The notes: a model not told the origin generated them from the sequence alone. Counted from the stretch's first letter, positions 32,390 through 40,814 are shown. The stretch is DNA of 64,000 nt from DASVEE01 sp036380735 (GCA_036380735.1 DASVEE010000067.1:186001-250000); one strand, 5' to 3'. A program made the numbers and translations.

Positions 32390-33511
32390 ATGCACCCTGA
32401 AATCGACAAGATCCCGGCGCTGGAAGCGTGGCTGCGCGCGCCGCGGCCCGGCCTGGTGTTTCAGGCGCTGGACCTCACGGATTACGAAGCCGACTTTTGC
32501 GCGCTCGATGAGGCGCTGCTGCACTGCATCTTCATCGGCTGCAGGTTCAGCGACCGGCTCGGTGCGCATCTCGCGGCGCGGCAGTGCACGATCATTCCGG
32601 AGCTCGCCGGCCGTGCGTTCACCATCTTCCGCGGGCACCTGTATTCACCCGAGGAGTTGTTTGCCGCGTTCGAGCCCGAGCATCCCGCGTCGTACGCGCA
32701 CACGCCCGATGCGCTCATCTACGCGTCGTACATGGCCGCGCCCGGGAAGATGCGCCCGTGCGGGCTCGACGAGGTGCTCGCGCGGCGGTTGCACGACTTC
32801 AGCGTGACCGACGCGCTCGAGGAGTTCCTCGAGGAGCAGCGGTTCAAGGGCATCATCGCCGTGATGGGCGGCCATGACACGCTTCGCGGCCACGAGTCGT
32901 ACCGCGGCATCGCCCGGCTCGCGCGTCTGCTCACGCTCGACGGCTACCTGATCGTCTCCGGCGGCGGGCCGGGGATCATGGAAGCAGCGAACCTCGGCGC
33001 CTACTTCGCGTACGAGAGCGAAGCCACGATGGCCGACGCGATCGACGAGCTGGCGGCGGCGCCGTCGTACAAAGACCCGCGCTGGCTGAGCGTCGCCTGG
33101 CGCGTGCGCCACCGAGTCGAAAAGCCGGGGAGGAGCGTCGGCGTCCCGACGTGGTTTTACGGCCACGAGCCGCCGAACGCCTTCGCCACCGACATCGCCA
33201 AATACTTCGAGAACAGTGTTCGCGAAGAAGGATTGCTGGCGATCGCCAAAGACGGTGTCGTGTTCGCCGCGGGCAACGCGGGCACCGTGCAGGAGATCTT
33301 CCAGGACGCCTGCCAGAACTACTACAAGACGTACCACGAGCGCGCCAGCCCGATGGTGCTGTTCGGCAAGAGCTACTGGAGCGAACGGAAAGCCGTGGAG
33401 CCGCTACTGCGCACCCTGGCGCAGGAAAAGGATTTCGAAGGACTGCTGCTGTTCAGCGATGACGTCGATGAAATAGCCGCATTCCTGGCGAAGGCACGAC
33501 AGGACGAATAG
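32390..33511 (+). CDS. LOG-family (lysine decarboxylase-like) protein
   Basis: A 373-residue protein with the LOG Rossmann core: FKGIIAVMGGHDTLRGHESY (about 150-169), LIVSGGGPGIMEAANLGAYFA (about 185-205) and, in place of PGGxGTxxE, AAGNAGTVQEIF (about 294-305). Known LOG proteins are nucleoside-5'-monophosphate phosphoribohydrolases. The extra N-terminal domain (1-145) and the changed first Pro of the glycine motif set it apart from canonical LOG. It follows cstA by 21 bp; its stop is in a 9-bp repeat. Confidence 0.85.
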   Translation: MHPEIDKIPALEAWLRAPRPGLVFQALDLTDYEADFCALDEALLHCIFIGCRFSDRLGAHLAARQCTIIPELAGRAFTIFRGHLYSPEELFAAFEPEHPASYAHTPDALIYASYMAAPGKMRPCGLDEVLARRLHDFSVTDALEEFLEEQRFKGIIAVMGGHDTLRGHESYRGIARLARLLTLDGYLIVSGGGPGIMEAANLGAYFAYESEATMADAIDELAAAPSYKDPRWLSVAWRVRHRVEKPGRSVGVPTWFYGHEPPNAFATDIAKYFENSVREEGLLAIAKDGVVFAAGNAGTVQEIFQDACQNYYKTYHERASPMVLFGKSYWSERKAVEPLLRTLAQEKDFEGLLLFSDDVDEIAAFLAKARQDE

Positions 33512-33552
33512 GACCTATACGGTCCCATTCGTCCCATTCGTCCTATCGGCGC
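33500..33552. repeat. 9-bp GGAC-family inverted repeat between convergent genes
   Basis: AGGACGAATAGGACC on the left faces GTCCCATTCGTCCCATTC and GTCCTATC on the right with a short TATACG loop. It contains the stop of the LOG gene and lies just after the stop of the minus-strand peptide gene. Confidence 0.85.
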
Positions 33553-33557
33553 CCAAC

Positions 33558-33776
33558 CTACAGGCACTCGGACAAAACCACTTCGTAGTTCTGGCTGGTG
33601 CAGCCGGTGTGGACGATCCTGCCGTCGCAGTATTCGGTCGTGCGGCCGCACTGGGTGACGTACGTCCAGTTGGTGTAGTAGAGGGTGTCGATCTGGTGCG
33701 TCGGGTTGCCGTAAGACGAAGCCACACCGATGACGATCAACGTGAGCAGCAGAAGCATGCGCAGCTTGCGGTTCAT
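33558..33776 (-). CDS. small secreted four-cysteine peptide 1 (DUF6289-like)
   Basis: A 72-residue protein with a signal-like N-terminus (MNRKLRMLLLLTLIVIGVASS) and a short mature region with Cys at about 43, 50, 59 and 71. The pattern is C-x6-C-x8-C-x11-C, ending one residue before the terminus. It is a paralogue of the two peptides at 34373 and 34600. I recall similar proteins grouped as DUF6289, unverified. It is last of a four-gene minus-strand operon that includes a thioredoxin-like protein. Confidence 0.8.
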   Translation of the reverse strand: MNRKLRMLLLLTLIVIGVASSYGNPTHQIDTLYYTNWTYVTQCGRTTEYCDGRIVHTGCTSQNYEVVLSECL

Positions 33777-33793
33777 GAGTTTTCCTTTCCGGG

Positions 33794-34342
33794 TCAGCGG
33801 CTGCACTCCGCCACCGTCTTGCACGTGCGCACCACGGTCCCCTGATCCACGAGCAGCACCTGGGGGAAGTGGACCAGTTTGCGGCCGGTGTCGCCGTTCA
33901 GGTTCGGCGGCACGACCGAGGTGACTGCGGCGAGGTTGGCGCGTGTCACCAACGGTGCGGTCTCGGCGGGGCTGGCCACCGACAGCACGCGCGCGTTCGG
34001 CAATTGCGCGGCGGAGAGCTCCGCCACGGTCCGCACGCACGATTTGCACGTCGGGTTCACGACGGCTACGAGCATGCGTCCGGTGCCGAGATCGAGCGAC
34101 GTTTTCTTCCCCGTGAGGTCGAGCACGTCGAGGCGCCCGAGACGGTCGCCGGCGACGAAGGTGGCGGCGGCGGAGGCGTTGCGGGGAGGGGCTGCGGCGG
34201 CGAGTTGCCGCCGCAGGGATAAATTGTTCCAGACGAGGATGACGAACACGATCGCCAATCCAACCTCGAGTGCATGTGTGGCGAAGCGCGCGCCCCGCCG
34301 GCCGTCTCCGTGGCCTTCAGTCACTGCAATCATTTCCGTCAT
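33794..34342 (-). CDS. membrane-anchored thioredoxin-like protein
   Basis: A 182-residue protein with one N-terminal transmembrane helix (about 24-40, cytoplasmic N-terminus) and a periplasmic redoxin-like domain (about 62-182). The probable redox centre is NPTCKSC with C99 and C102, preceded by a beta-strand (LVAVV), as in TlpA/MauD-like domains. A second Cys pair, C174 and C180, lies near the C-terminus. The gene lies inside the cluster of four-cysteine peptides, so a role in their disulfide formation or reduction is a reasonable inference. Confidence 0.75.
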   Translation of the reverse strand: MTEMIAVTEGHGDGRRGARFATHALEVGLAIVFVILVWNNLSLRRQLAAAAPPRNASAAATFVAGDRLGRLDVLDLTGKKTSLDLGTGRMLVAVVNPTCKSCVRTVAELSAAQLPNARVLSVASPAETAPLVTRANLAAVTSVVPPNLNGDTGRKLVHFPQVLLVDQGTVVRTCKTVAECSR

Positions 34343-34372
34343 CTCGTCCCCCTCACAGGATTAGCACTGGGA

Positions 34373-34606
34373 TCAGCACTGGTCGTAGACGTACACGTCG
34401 TACCAGGACGTGAGGCAGCCGCCGCGGTAAACGCCGCCGCAGGTCACGAACTTGTAGCCGCATTCGTTGATTTTGGCCGATTCGGAGTAGTAGATCGTTT
34501 CGGACTCATAGGGCGGCAGGGCCTGCATCGAGAAGGTGCTGACGAGGCCGATGACGAGGAGGGTGAGGAGCAGGGCGATGCGGATCTTGCGGATCACGAT
34601 CAGCAC
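34373..34606 (-). CDS. small secreted four-cysteine peptide 2 (DUF6289-like)
   Basis: A 77-residue paralogue with hydrophobic leader IRKIRIALLLTLLVIGLVSTF and mature part PPYESETIYYSESAKINECG. Cysteines follow C-x6-C-x7-C-x12-C, and Cys is the last residue. Its first codons overlap the end of the upstream paralogue by 7 bp (34600-34606), implying translational coupling. Function unknown. Confidence 0.82.
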   Translation of the reverse strand: MLIVIRKIRIALLLTLLVIGLVSTFSMQALPPYESETIYYSESAKINECGYKFVTCGGVYRGGCLTSWYDVYVYDQC

Positions 34607-34824
34607 TCTCCCCAGTTATAGACGTTGTACCACGACGTCTGGCAGCCGCTGCGATACGTGCCCGAGCAGCCGATCAGCTTCCAGCCGCACTGATTGATCT
34701 TCGCGGGCTCCGAGTAATACTCGTACTCGATCTCATAGGGTGGGGCCGCGGTCGCGGAGAAGGCGCTGACCAGGCCGATGACGAGCAGGGACAACAGCAA
34801 AGCGATGCGTAGCTTACGAAGCAT
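34600..34824 (-). CDS. small secreted four-cysteine peptide 3 (DUF6289-like)
   Basis: A 74-residue paralogue with leader LRKLRIALLLSLLVIGLVSAF and the C-x6-C-x7-C-x12-C pattern ending in Cys. It is the first gene of the minus-strand cluster, with AGAAGGAG seven bases before the ATG. The leaders of peptides 1, 2 and 3 are nearly identical, while the mature parts differ outside the cysteines and a shared YYS/TSWY pattern. Confidence 0.82.
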   Translation of the reverse strand: MLRKLRIALLLSLLVIGLVSAFSATAAPPYEIEYEYYSEPAKINQCGWKLIGCSGTYRSGCQTSWYNVYNWGEC

Positions 34825-34956
34825 TCACGATCTCCTTCTGACGTTTTGCCGGCGGCCGTGAATGTATGTACGTAAGGGCGGACTGCCTAGTATCAATGCT
34901 TTCGCGGACGCTCTAAACAGGTGATGGTAGGGGGCGTCGCGCCGCCCGACGAACCT

Positions 34957-37137
34957 TCAGTTCTTCATCCCTTCGCGGAGCGTGGCCGTGCCTCCCGCCC
35001 CCAAAAAAGCCGACACGCACCGCTCCCGCAGTGCCCCATTCGTAGCCGCCTCGACTTCGCCGAGTGTTAGCCAGCACAGCGCGTAGTCGCCCTGCTCCGC
35101 CGCATGGATCACGAACTCGATTCCTTCATCCGTCTTGGACGCTGCTGCGCCAGCGAACAGCGGCAGGTGCATCACCGGGAACGCTGCGCGCCGGTGAAGT
35201 AGAAACGCGACTTGATCGTCGCGGAGAACCGCCGGGACGTGCAAACGGAGCTCCCCACTCGTGGCGCTTAGCTGCACAACCTCATCGCGGCCCACGGGGA
35301 CGCGGCGAAGCTGCCATGCGTATCCGGGCGCGTGGATCGAGGCGAACGCCTCTTGGATCTTCGGTGGCATTCGAGTCTGGAACGTGCCGTCTGGTTGCGC
35401 TGGAAGCGGAGAGAAGGTGTATCCCCGTGGATCTGGGGGCAGCACGCCTACTGCGGCGCCAGTTGGTGAGCCGCTCTCGGTTTGCAGCGTGAGACGTACT
35501 TGCGACGATTCTTCGACGACCAGTTCCACCGGCGCCGGGTCCGTCGCATCTTCGATGATGATTTCTGTCGGTGATGCGGTTTCGCCGTGCCTCGTGAACG
35601 CACGCGCCAAGTAGGTACCGGGAAGCAGACCAGCCGCTTCGATGACGCCGCTATCACTGCGAAGCTCGATGATGCCGTGGCTGGAGTCGAGTTGCACGAT
35701 GGAGTACGGCTGCGGACGCCCGGAATCGTCGACCACCGCGCCGCGGAGAGTCTTGCCGTCCAGCTTGATCTCCACGCGCGGAATCGACTCTGCCGTCTCC
35801 GGAATCAGGGGGACGTCGTGGAGAGTGCGGTTGATCTGGGGATTGTCGGCTTCGACAGTGACCGCGGACCACGTGCCGTTTGGGGGCGCCGGCATCAACG
35901 CGCGGAACGATCCGTCATCGCGCGTCTTGACGTAAATCCCGGTATGTTCGGTCTCGAACTTCAGCGTCGCGGCGATCGGCTGGTCGGCCAGCAGCACGAT
36001 CCCATCCACGACGTTGAGTGGGATACGCGCCTCGTGCGTCAAGTCTTCGGCAATCTCAAGGTCTGCCCGGTACCAGGAGTCGGATTCGGTCTTTCGGATG
36101 GTGAGCTGGTAGGAGCCGGGTTGCAGCCCTGCCCGTACCCATCGTCCGGTCTCCGGTACGGTCGCAGTGATTTCGCTCTCCACGACACCGTAGCGGTTGA
36201 CGCGACCAAGTGCGATCGTCCATGGCGACTTCCGTGGATCGCGCGCCGGGATGACGTCGACCGTCAGCGTCTTTGGCTTTGCGAGCATGAGCGGCTCACT
36301 CAGCTGAGCTTCGCGCCCATCAATCACCAGAATCTCTCTCGTCGTAGACACGAGATCACCCGCCACGCCACGCACCGCGTACCGACCGGCGGTCAGCACC
36401 GCGTGGAACCGGCCGCGCTTGTCGGGCCTGACAGTCGTGCTACGGACCGCGTTTCGGTCGCTCTGCGCTGTTGGGGTGAGGCCCACGGATGCAGGACGAA
36501 ACTCGATGCTGGTCTCGTTGAGCTTCAGCTTCGCGGGCCGTTCGACCGCCACCGCGCCGGTGACGCTCCCACCTTTCGTGAACCGGATGCGGCCGAGATT
36601 GACGCCCTTCCCGGCCGCGACAACTGTGGCCCAACGATGGACCGGCGCGTAGCCCGGCCGGCGTAAGGAAAGATCGTGGACCCCGACCGGCACGCGGCAG
36701 AGCCATGACTGACCTTCAACCGTGCAAGGCACGTCCCCTGATGGTGTTTGGCCATCGTCCGCACCTGAAAATCGCATCGTCAAGGCATCCAACGGCTCTG
36801 CACCCGTGACATCTGCGGTGCCCCGTGCCGGCGCCGTTGGATAGGCGACGATGGTGACGGCCGGTGCCCCGGCTTCGGCGCGGACCGAAACCGGGGCGGC
36901 CCAAAGGGTCGCGCTTCGCAGCCGTAGCTCCCATAACCCAGGGGCTAGCTCGAGGACATCACGTTGCTGAATCTCGTGCACCGTGGGCTCCCTCGCACTG
37001 CCGTCTACGCGGTGAACGACGACGGTGAACGTGGCGCCCGGCGTCGCAACACCCGCGTCACGCGGCGAAGTCACGGCCAGCTCGACAGGCACAACATCCG
37101 CCAGCACAGCAGCGAAAAGTACAGCCGCTAAGTACAC
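34957..37137 (-). CDS. exported protein with tandem carboxypeptidase-regulatory-like beta domains
   Basis: A 726-residue protein starting at GTG (37137) after GGAGAA, with a signal peptide (YLAAVLFAAVLADVVPVE). The mature chain is a series of beta-sandwich segments with repeated features such as GLWELRLRS, GVHDLSLRRPGYAPVHRW, GSVTGAVAVERP, LKPGSYQLTIRKT-like, TLRGAVVDDSGRPQPYSIVQLDS and GLLPGTYLARAFTR, all typical of CarboxypepD_reg/SdrD-B-like folds. The function may be adhesive or scaffold-like. It lies 14 bp after the 10-cysteine secreted protein gene. Confidence 0.78.
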   Translation of the reverse strand: MYLAAVLFAAVLADVVPVELAVTSPRDAGVATPGATFTVVVHRVDGSAREPTVHEIQQRDVLELAPGLWELRLRSATLWAAPVSVRAEAGAPAVTIVAYPTAPARGTADVTGAEPLDALTMRFSGADDGQTPSGDVPCTVEGQSWLCRVPVGVHDLSLRRPGYAPVHRWATVVAAGKGVNLGRIRFTKGGSVTGAVAVERPAKLKLNETSIEFRPASVGLTPTAQSDRNAVRSTTVRPDKRGRFHAVLTAGRYAVRGVAGDLVSTTREILVIDGREAQLSEPLMLAKPKTLTVDVIPARDPRKSPWTIALGRVNRYGVVESEITATVPETGRWVRAGLQPGSYQLTIRKTESDSWYRADLEIAEDLTHEARIPLNVVDGIVLLADQPIAATLKFETEHTGIYVKTRDDGSFRALMPAPPNGTWSAVTVEADNPQINRTLHDVPLIPETAESIPRVEIKLDGKTLRGAVVDDSGRPQPYSIVQLDSSHGIIELRSDSGVIEAAGLLPGTYLARAFTRHGETASPTEIIIEDATDPAPVELVVEESSQVRLTLQTESGSPTGAAVGVLPPDPRGYTFSPLPAQPDGTFQTRMPPKIQEAFASIHAPGYAWQLRRVPVGRDEVVQLSATSGELRLHVPAVLRDDQVAFLLHRRAAFPVMHLPLFAGAAASKTDEGIEFVIHAAEQGDYALCWLTLGEVEAATNGALRERCVSAFLGAGGTATLREGMKN

Positions 37138-37151
37138 GATCTGTTCTCCAG

Positions 37152-37496
37152 TTAGACGTACTTACAGGAGCCGCGAAGAACCTCGCAAACGGGCACGAGA
37201 TACCCGTATCGCGGATCCACTTTGGGTTCCTTGGGGCCAGAACACTCACAGAATCCAGGCGAAAACCGGTGCAAGGTGCAGACGCTCTTCGGCGTACCGA
37301 CGGTGAGATCGCACCACTTGCAGCCGTAGGTACTGGTGCAGAGGATGGAGTAAGTCTCTGTGACGCCGTCGTTCAGCGCAATGCACTGCGACGCCGTCAG
37401 GTCGGCGCCGCATCCGAGGCCGCTGTCGATTGCGAACAGCGACCCACCGGAAACCATGAGGAGGAGAACCAACAGGGGCAGGCGATAGAACTTCAT
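37152..37496 (-). CDS. small secreted 10-cysteine protein
   Basis: A 114-residue protein with a signal peptide (MKFYRLPLLVLLLMVSGGSLFA) and ten Cys in the mature part, at about 29, 38, 53, 59, 62, 73, 83, 85, 104 and 111. The even number and export signal suggest up to five disulfides. No family recognised. It directly precedes the 726-residue exported protein on the same strand (14 bp), probably as one operon. Confidence 0.75.
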   Translation of the reverse strand: MKFYRLPLLVLLLMVSGGSLFAIDSGLGCGADLTASQCIALNDGVTETYSILCTSTYGCKWCDLTVGTPKSVCTLHRFSPGFCECSGPKEPKVDPRYGYLVPVCEVLRGSCKYV

Positions 37497-37591
37497 GCTT
37501 TCGCTCCTTCTACACCGCTGAACATGTGCGGATTGCAGCTGTCAGGGTGATTGGACGCGCACGGTACGCCCCGAAGCGAATGACGTCAATA

Positions 37592-37635
37592 AGGAGCGGA
37601 TGCGTTCCGTATTAAAGTGACGCGCATCCGCTCCT
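37592..37635 (-). terminator. 13-bp hairpin downstream of the MBL-fold gene
   Basis: AGGAGCGGATGCG and CGCATCCGCTCCT pair perfectly around an 18-nt loop. It lies 27 bp after the minus-strand gene ending at 37662 and is followed by TATTGACG rather than a long T run, so it is a terminator or 3'-end stabiliser candidate. Confidence 0.6.
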
Positions 37636-37661
37636 GCTTGCCGATAACTCCATGATCACTG

Positions 37662-39200
37662 TCAGTTGTCGTTGAACAATTCAATGAATTCGTAGACGTA
37701 GTTCCCTGTCCCCAGCGCATCGGAGAACTCGGTGATGAAGACGCCCTTGCCGCACGGCGTGATGCCGCCGCTGCCCGGCGTCGCCGAGCCCCATGCAACC
37801 TTCGTCCAAGTACCCGCTGTCCCCACGGCGCCACAATTCGCGCGTTGCAGGCTGTCGCCGGCCGCGGCGTCGTTCGCGTATGTCGGACCGTCGATCGTGA
37901 CGCTTGCGGCATCTTTCAAGGTGTACGTTTCGTCGCCGTTCATCTGCGGCATGCCGTCGGCGCTGTTGATGTAGACCACGTTGGAAGCCAAGGTCACACC
38001 CCAGAACGCCTGGAACTGCGCCTTCGTGGCGTTGCGGCCGACGATCACGTATCCCTTCGACGGGATGATCGTGCCGGTGGGGATGGTGTAGTTGAGGAGA
38101 GCGTTCGCCTGCACCAACTTCCAGCCGCCGATGTCGCGTGCGTCCAGGTTGATCGTGCGCGGTAGCGCGGCCGCGGCGTATTCGTTCGGACCTTGGCTCA
38201 CGCCGCCGTCAGCATCGACGGTGTACGTGCGCTTCCCGTCGGTGGTAATGACGATGTTGCCGACGCAGTATCCCGACGTGCTGGCGTTCGAGCCGATCGG
38301 GCTGCCTTCCTCGCTTTGAAGCACGAATGTCGGAGGCGCCGTCACGCAGGCGACACCCCGCAGCACGTCATCGACAACGTCGATACGCGGCAGATCCCAT
38401 CCGGTGGTCAGCCCGCTGCCAACGCCGATCACGGCGAGGCTCGGCGCTGCGAGGTTGAAGTACGTTGGATTGGTGCTGCTCTCGCTGCCATGGTGGTTCA
38501 CGTGCAGGACGTCGATGCCGCCGGTGAAGATCAGCGGATTCGCACCGCCGGGCGAGATCGCCTGAGCCACGGCCGTCTCAACGTTAGCCTGCGACGTCGA
38601 GCGGCCGGTGCAGGCGTCGCTGCCTCCGCCAAGATCGCTGGCCCACAGGTATTCGAACCCGCCATGCTTCAGGAGCAGCGCGATCGAGCGATCGTTCTCG
38701 TTACTGACGCTGACGGAACCGCCGCCGATGATGCTGCCGTTCCGGGCAACGCAGGTCAGAGTCGCACCGCTGCCAAGGTTGATCACGGTGCCGACCGGCA
38801 TCGAAACCGGGCTTCCGGCCGTCGTCGTTGCCGCGGCCGCGTTCCAGCCGGTGACACACGTCGAGGTCGTTGCGCTGCCGTTGTAGTAGTTCTTCACGTG
38901 GACGTTGTACCCGCCAGCGATGACCTCATCCATGCCGCCGAGGTGGTCGCAATGCTGGTGTCCCGCGATCATGTAGTCGAGGCCATCGGCCGGCATGATG
39001 CCGATGCTCTGCAGGTACGGCACGACGCGCGTGGTGCCGTAGCCCGTCTCCCCCGCCTCGAGGAGGACGGTGGTGCCGTTCGGTCCGACGATCAGGACGC
39101 TGCCGCCCCACCCGACGTTGATCGTGTGAATTTCGAGGTTCTGCGCTGCGACAGGAAGCGTCAGCAGCGCGCCAAGGATCACGAGCGCGAAGAATCTCAT
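37662..39200 (-). CDS. secreted MBL-fold hydrolase with lamin-tail-like C-terminus
   Basis: A 512-residue protein. The ATG at 39200 has GGAGGG five bases upstream. The signal peptide is MRFFALVILGALLTLPVAA. The ComEC/Rec2-like metallo-beta-lactamase domain (about 22-310) has HQHCDH at 81-86, matching HxHxDH, and IDVLHVNHHGSESSTNP later. The C-terminal part (about 345-512) resembles a lamin-tail domain (DIGGWKLVQANALLNYTIP, IPSKGYVIVGRN). Extracellular or periplasmic nuclease/phosphodiesterase activity is plausible but not proven. Confidence 0.87.
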   Translation of the reverse strand: MRFFALVILGALLTLPVAAQNLEIHTINVGWGGSVLIVGPNGTTVLLEAGETGYGTTRVVPYLQSIGIMPADGLDYMIAGHQHCDHLGGMDEVIAGGYNVHVKNYYNGSATTSTCVTGWNAAAATTTAGSPVSMPVGTVINLGSGATLTCVARNGSIIGGGSVSVSNENDRSIALLLKHGGFEYLWASDLGGGSDACTGRSTSQANVETAVAQAISPGGANPLIFTGGIDVLHVNHHGSESSTNPTYFNLAAPSLAVIGVGSGLTTGWDLPRIDVVDDVLRGVACVTAPPTFVLQSEEGSPIGSNASTSGYCVGNIVITTDGKRTYTVDADGGVSQGPNEYAAAALPRTINLDARDIGGWKLVQANALLNYTIPTGTIIPSKGYVIVGRNATKAQFQAFWGVTLASNVVYINSADGMPQMNGDETYTLKDAASVTIDGPTYANDAAAGDSLQRANCGAVGTAGTWTKVAWGSATPGSGGITPCGKGVFITEFSDALGTGNYVYEFIELFNDN

Positions 39201-39275
39201 CGTTCCCTCCAAGTGTGGCGAAGCGGTTTTACGGAAGGAGGCAAGATATCGGGTGCGTCACTCGTGGCACGTGCG

Positions 39276-39743
39276 CTACGTCACGCGCTCCAGCGCTTCA
39301 TCCTTCAAGTCGAAGATATCGATGATGATCTTCGCCGCATCACGGAGCGTCCGACGCTCGGCTGGTGTGAGGAACTCGCGCGGGCCTTGGTAAGCCGGTT
39401 CGCCCAACAGGTCGCCGACGCTCGTCTCCAGCGCGTCGGCAATCTCCTGCAGCTTGAAAACGCCCGGTATCTTCGCCGCACGATCGAGGCGCCTCGCTGC
39501 TCTTTTCCGGTGTGGCGCGTAGCGCTCGACATGCTCGAAGAGACGGGACAACGCGTGATCCATCTTCACCATTCGACCGGCGTGGCGGCGGCTGTATTCG
39601 ACCCACCGGTCGTAGACACGATTCGATAGGCTGACGATGTCGCGAATGCTTCCGCCGCGTCTGGCCGACATGCGTGTTTCCGTGTCGGCAGCGACACCGC
39701 ACAGCTCACTCAGGATTGGCGTGTGCGGAAGCTCCGGCCTCAT
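39276..39743 (-). CDS. putative XRE-like regulator
   Basis: A protein of about 155 residues. A segment near the C-terminal third, IPGVFKLQEIADALETSVGDLLGEP, has the pattern of an XRE helix-turn-helix second half. Ahead of it is a basic helical region (SNRVYDRWVEYSRRHAGRMVKMDHALSRLF). The start is uncertain: the ATG at 39743 overlaps the upstream stop as ATGA, and the ATG at 39755 is an alternative. It is the last gene of a three-gene regulator operon. Confidence 0.65.
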   Translation of the reverse strand: MRPELPHTPILSELCGVAADTETRMSARRGGSIRDIVSLSNRVYDRWVEYSRRHAGRMVKMDHALSRLFEHVERYAPHRKRAARRLDRAAKIPGVFKLQEIADALETSVGDLLGEPAYQGPREFLTPAERRTLRDAAKIIIDIFDLKDEALERVT

Positions 39744-40267
39744 TCCTCGGTGCATCGCGATACCCAACCAGCTCCCCGTCGTCTTCGATCGTATGGAAAG
39801 GACCAGGCATCAACCATCCCTGGGTGCCGCGCCTCCAGTTCCTCAGCTTCGTCGAAGGACACGTCGATGCCCCACAGGATCAGATCACTGGGCTCGACGC
39901 GTTGACGTTGCGCCTGCAGTTCCAGCGCAATCGCTTTGAACGCGGGAACGCGGACACTCAGCTCCACGAGGCGCCACAACGCCGGTACGGTAGACGCCTG
40001 TTCGGAGCCTAACGCGCGGTCGATTTCCGTGATCGGCCAGCGGAGCTCCGCCAGTAAAATCATCTCCTCCCAGGACAGGAGTTCCCCGTTCTCGCGGGAG
40101 AATCTGGACTTGTCCACCCAGTCGACGGTCTTGTCCAGCAGTCTCGCGGCATTCGCTCGCGTGAATTGCCGCCGGTTGTGGAAGATTGAGCGAATGCGCT
40201 TGTGCTGTCTGGCCACGGCACGCGCAAGCAATCGCGGTTGAGGATGTGGTACGTCCTTCTCTCTCAT
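39740..40267 (-). CDS. putative MerR-like DNA-binding protein, paralogue A
   Basis: A 175-residue protein starting at ATG 40267 with AAGGGA five bases upstream. Residues 25-50 (NRRQFTRANAARLLDKTVDWVDKS) look like a winged HTH of MerR type, and SWEEMILLAELRWPITEIDRALG corresponds to the second half of such a domain. The C-terminal part contains LSVRVPAFKAIALELQAQRQ. It shares this layout and many residues with the upstream gene at 40293, so the two are diverged tandem paralogues. Function unknown. Confidence 0.7.
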   Translation of the reverse strand: MREKDVPHPQPRLLARAVARQHKRIRSIFHNRRQFTRANAARLLDKTVDWVDKSRFSRENGELLSWEEMILLAELRWPITEIDRALGSEQASTVPALWRLVELSVRVPAFKAIALELQAQRQRVEPSDLILWGIDVSFDEAEELEARHPGMVDAWSFPYDRRRRGAGWVSRCTEE

Positions 40268-40292
40268 TTCGATCCCTTGGCCACTGGCTGCC

Positions 40293-40814
40293 CTAAGCTC
40301 CGCCATGCGGATAGTCGTACGCCTCGTTGAAGTCGGAGTCGGCGCGAAGTTCGTCGACGGTTTCACTTTCAATGGCCAGGTGGAGGAGACGCGCGACGTA
40401 GTCGTGGAACGTCAGTCCGCGTCGCGCTTCGGCAGTAGTTCGTGCGGACTCGAACTGCTGGTGCAGCGCCACCACGACGTAGATCGGCAGGGAAACGGAG
40501 ACGTCTACCGGGCGCAGATACGGTGGCAGCACGGCGGCCTCGGCGCCGAGGGTGTTCACGAGCCAGGTACGCGGCCACGCCTCGATCGTGAGATAGGCAA
40601 CCTCGTCCCAATCAAGCGCCGCGTCGCCAGTCGCGAATGGCTCGGCCAACCGGCCGTCCGTACGTGCGTCTGCATACAACTCCGCCTCCAACTGGCCGGT
40701 GAGACGTGCCGCGACTTCGAGTGAGACCGGCTCGCGGCTTCCGGCGAAGAAGGCCAGAAGCGTTTCCCGATCCGGGCGCTCCGCTTCGCTCGTCGTCGCG
40801 TTCATCTCCGTCAC
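40293..40814 (-). CDS. putative MerR-like DNA-binding protein, paralogue B
   Basis: A 173-residue protein starting at GTG 40814, six bases after GGAGG. SLEVAARLTGQLEAELYADA and DWDEVAYLTIEAWPRTWLVNTLG correspond to the HTH-like and WEE-type segments of paralogue A, and VSVSLPIYVVVALHQQFESA to its C-terminal segment. A final acidic tail (SDFNEAYDYPHGG) is unique. It is first in the minus-strand operon and divergent from the ECF sigma gene, making it a candidate regulator of the shared upstream region. Confidence 0.7.
   Translation of the reverse strand: MTEMNATTSEAERPDRETLLAFFAGSREPVSLEVAARLTGQLEAELYADARTDGRLAEPFATGDAALDWDEVAYLTIEAWPRTWLVNTLGAEAAVLPPYLRPVDVSVSLPIYVVVALHQQFESARTTAEARRGLTFHDYVARLLHLAIESETVDELRADSDFNEAYDYPHGGA

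Noticed and set aside
38193..39629. A 478-codon plus-strand frame antisense to the MBL-fold gene
   Set aside because: The minus strand carries signal peptide, HxHxDH and a Shine-Dalgarno; the plus-strand translation has no domain pattern.
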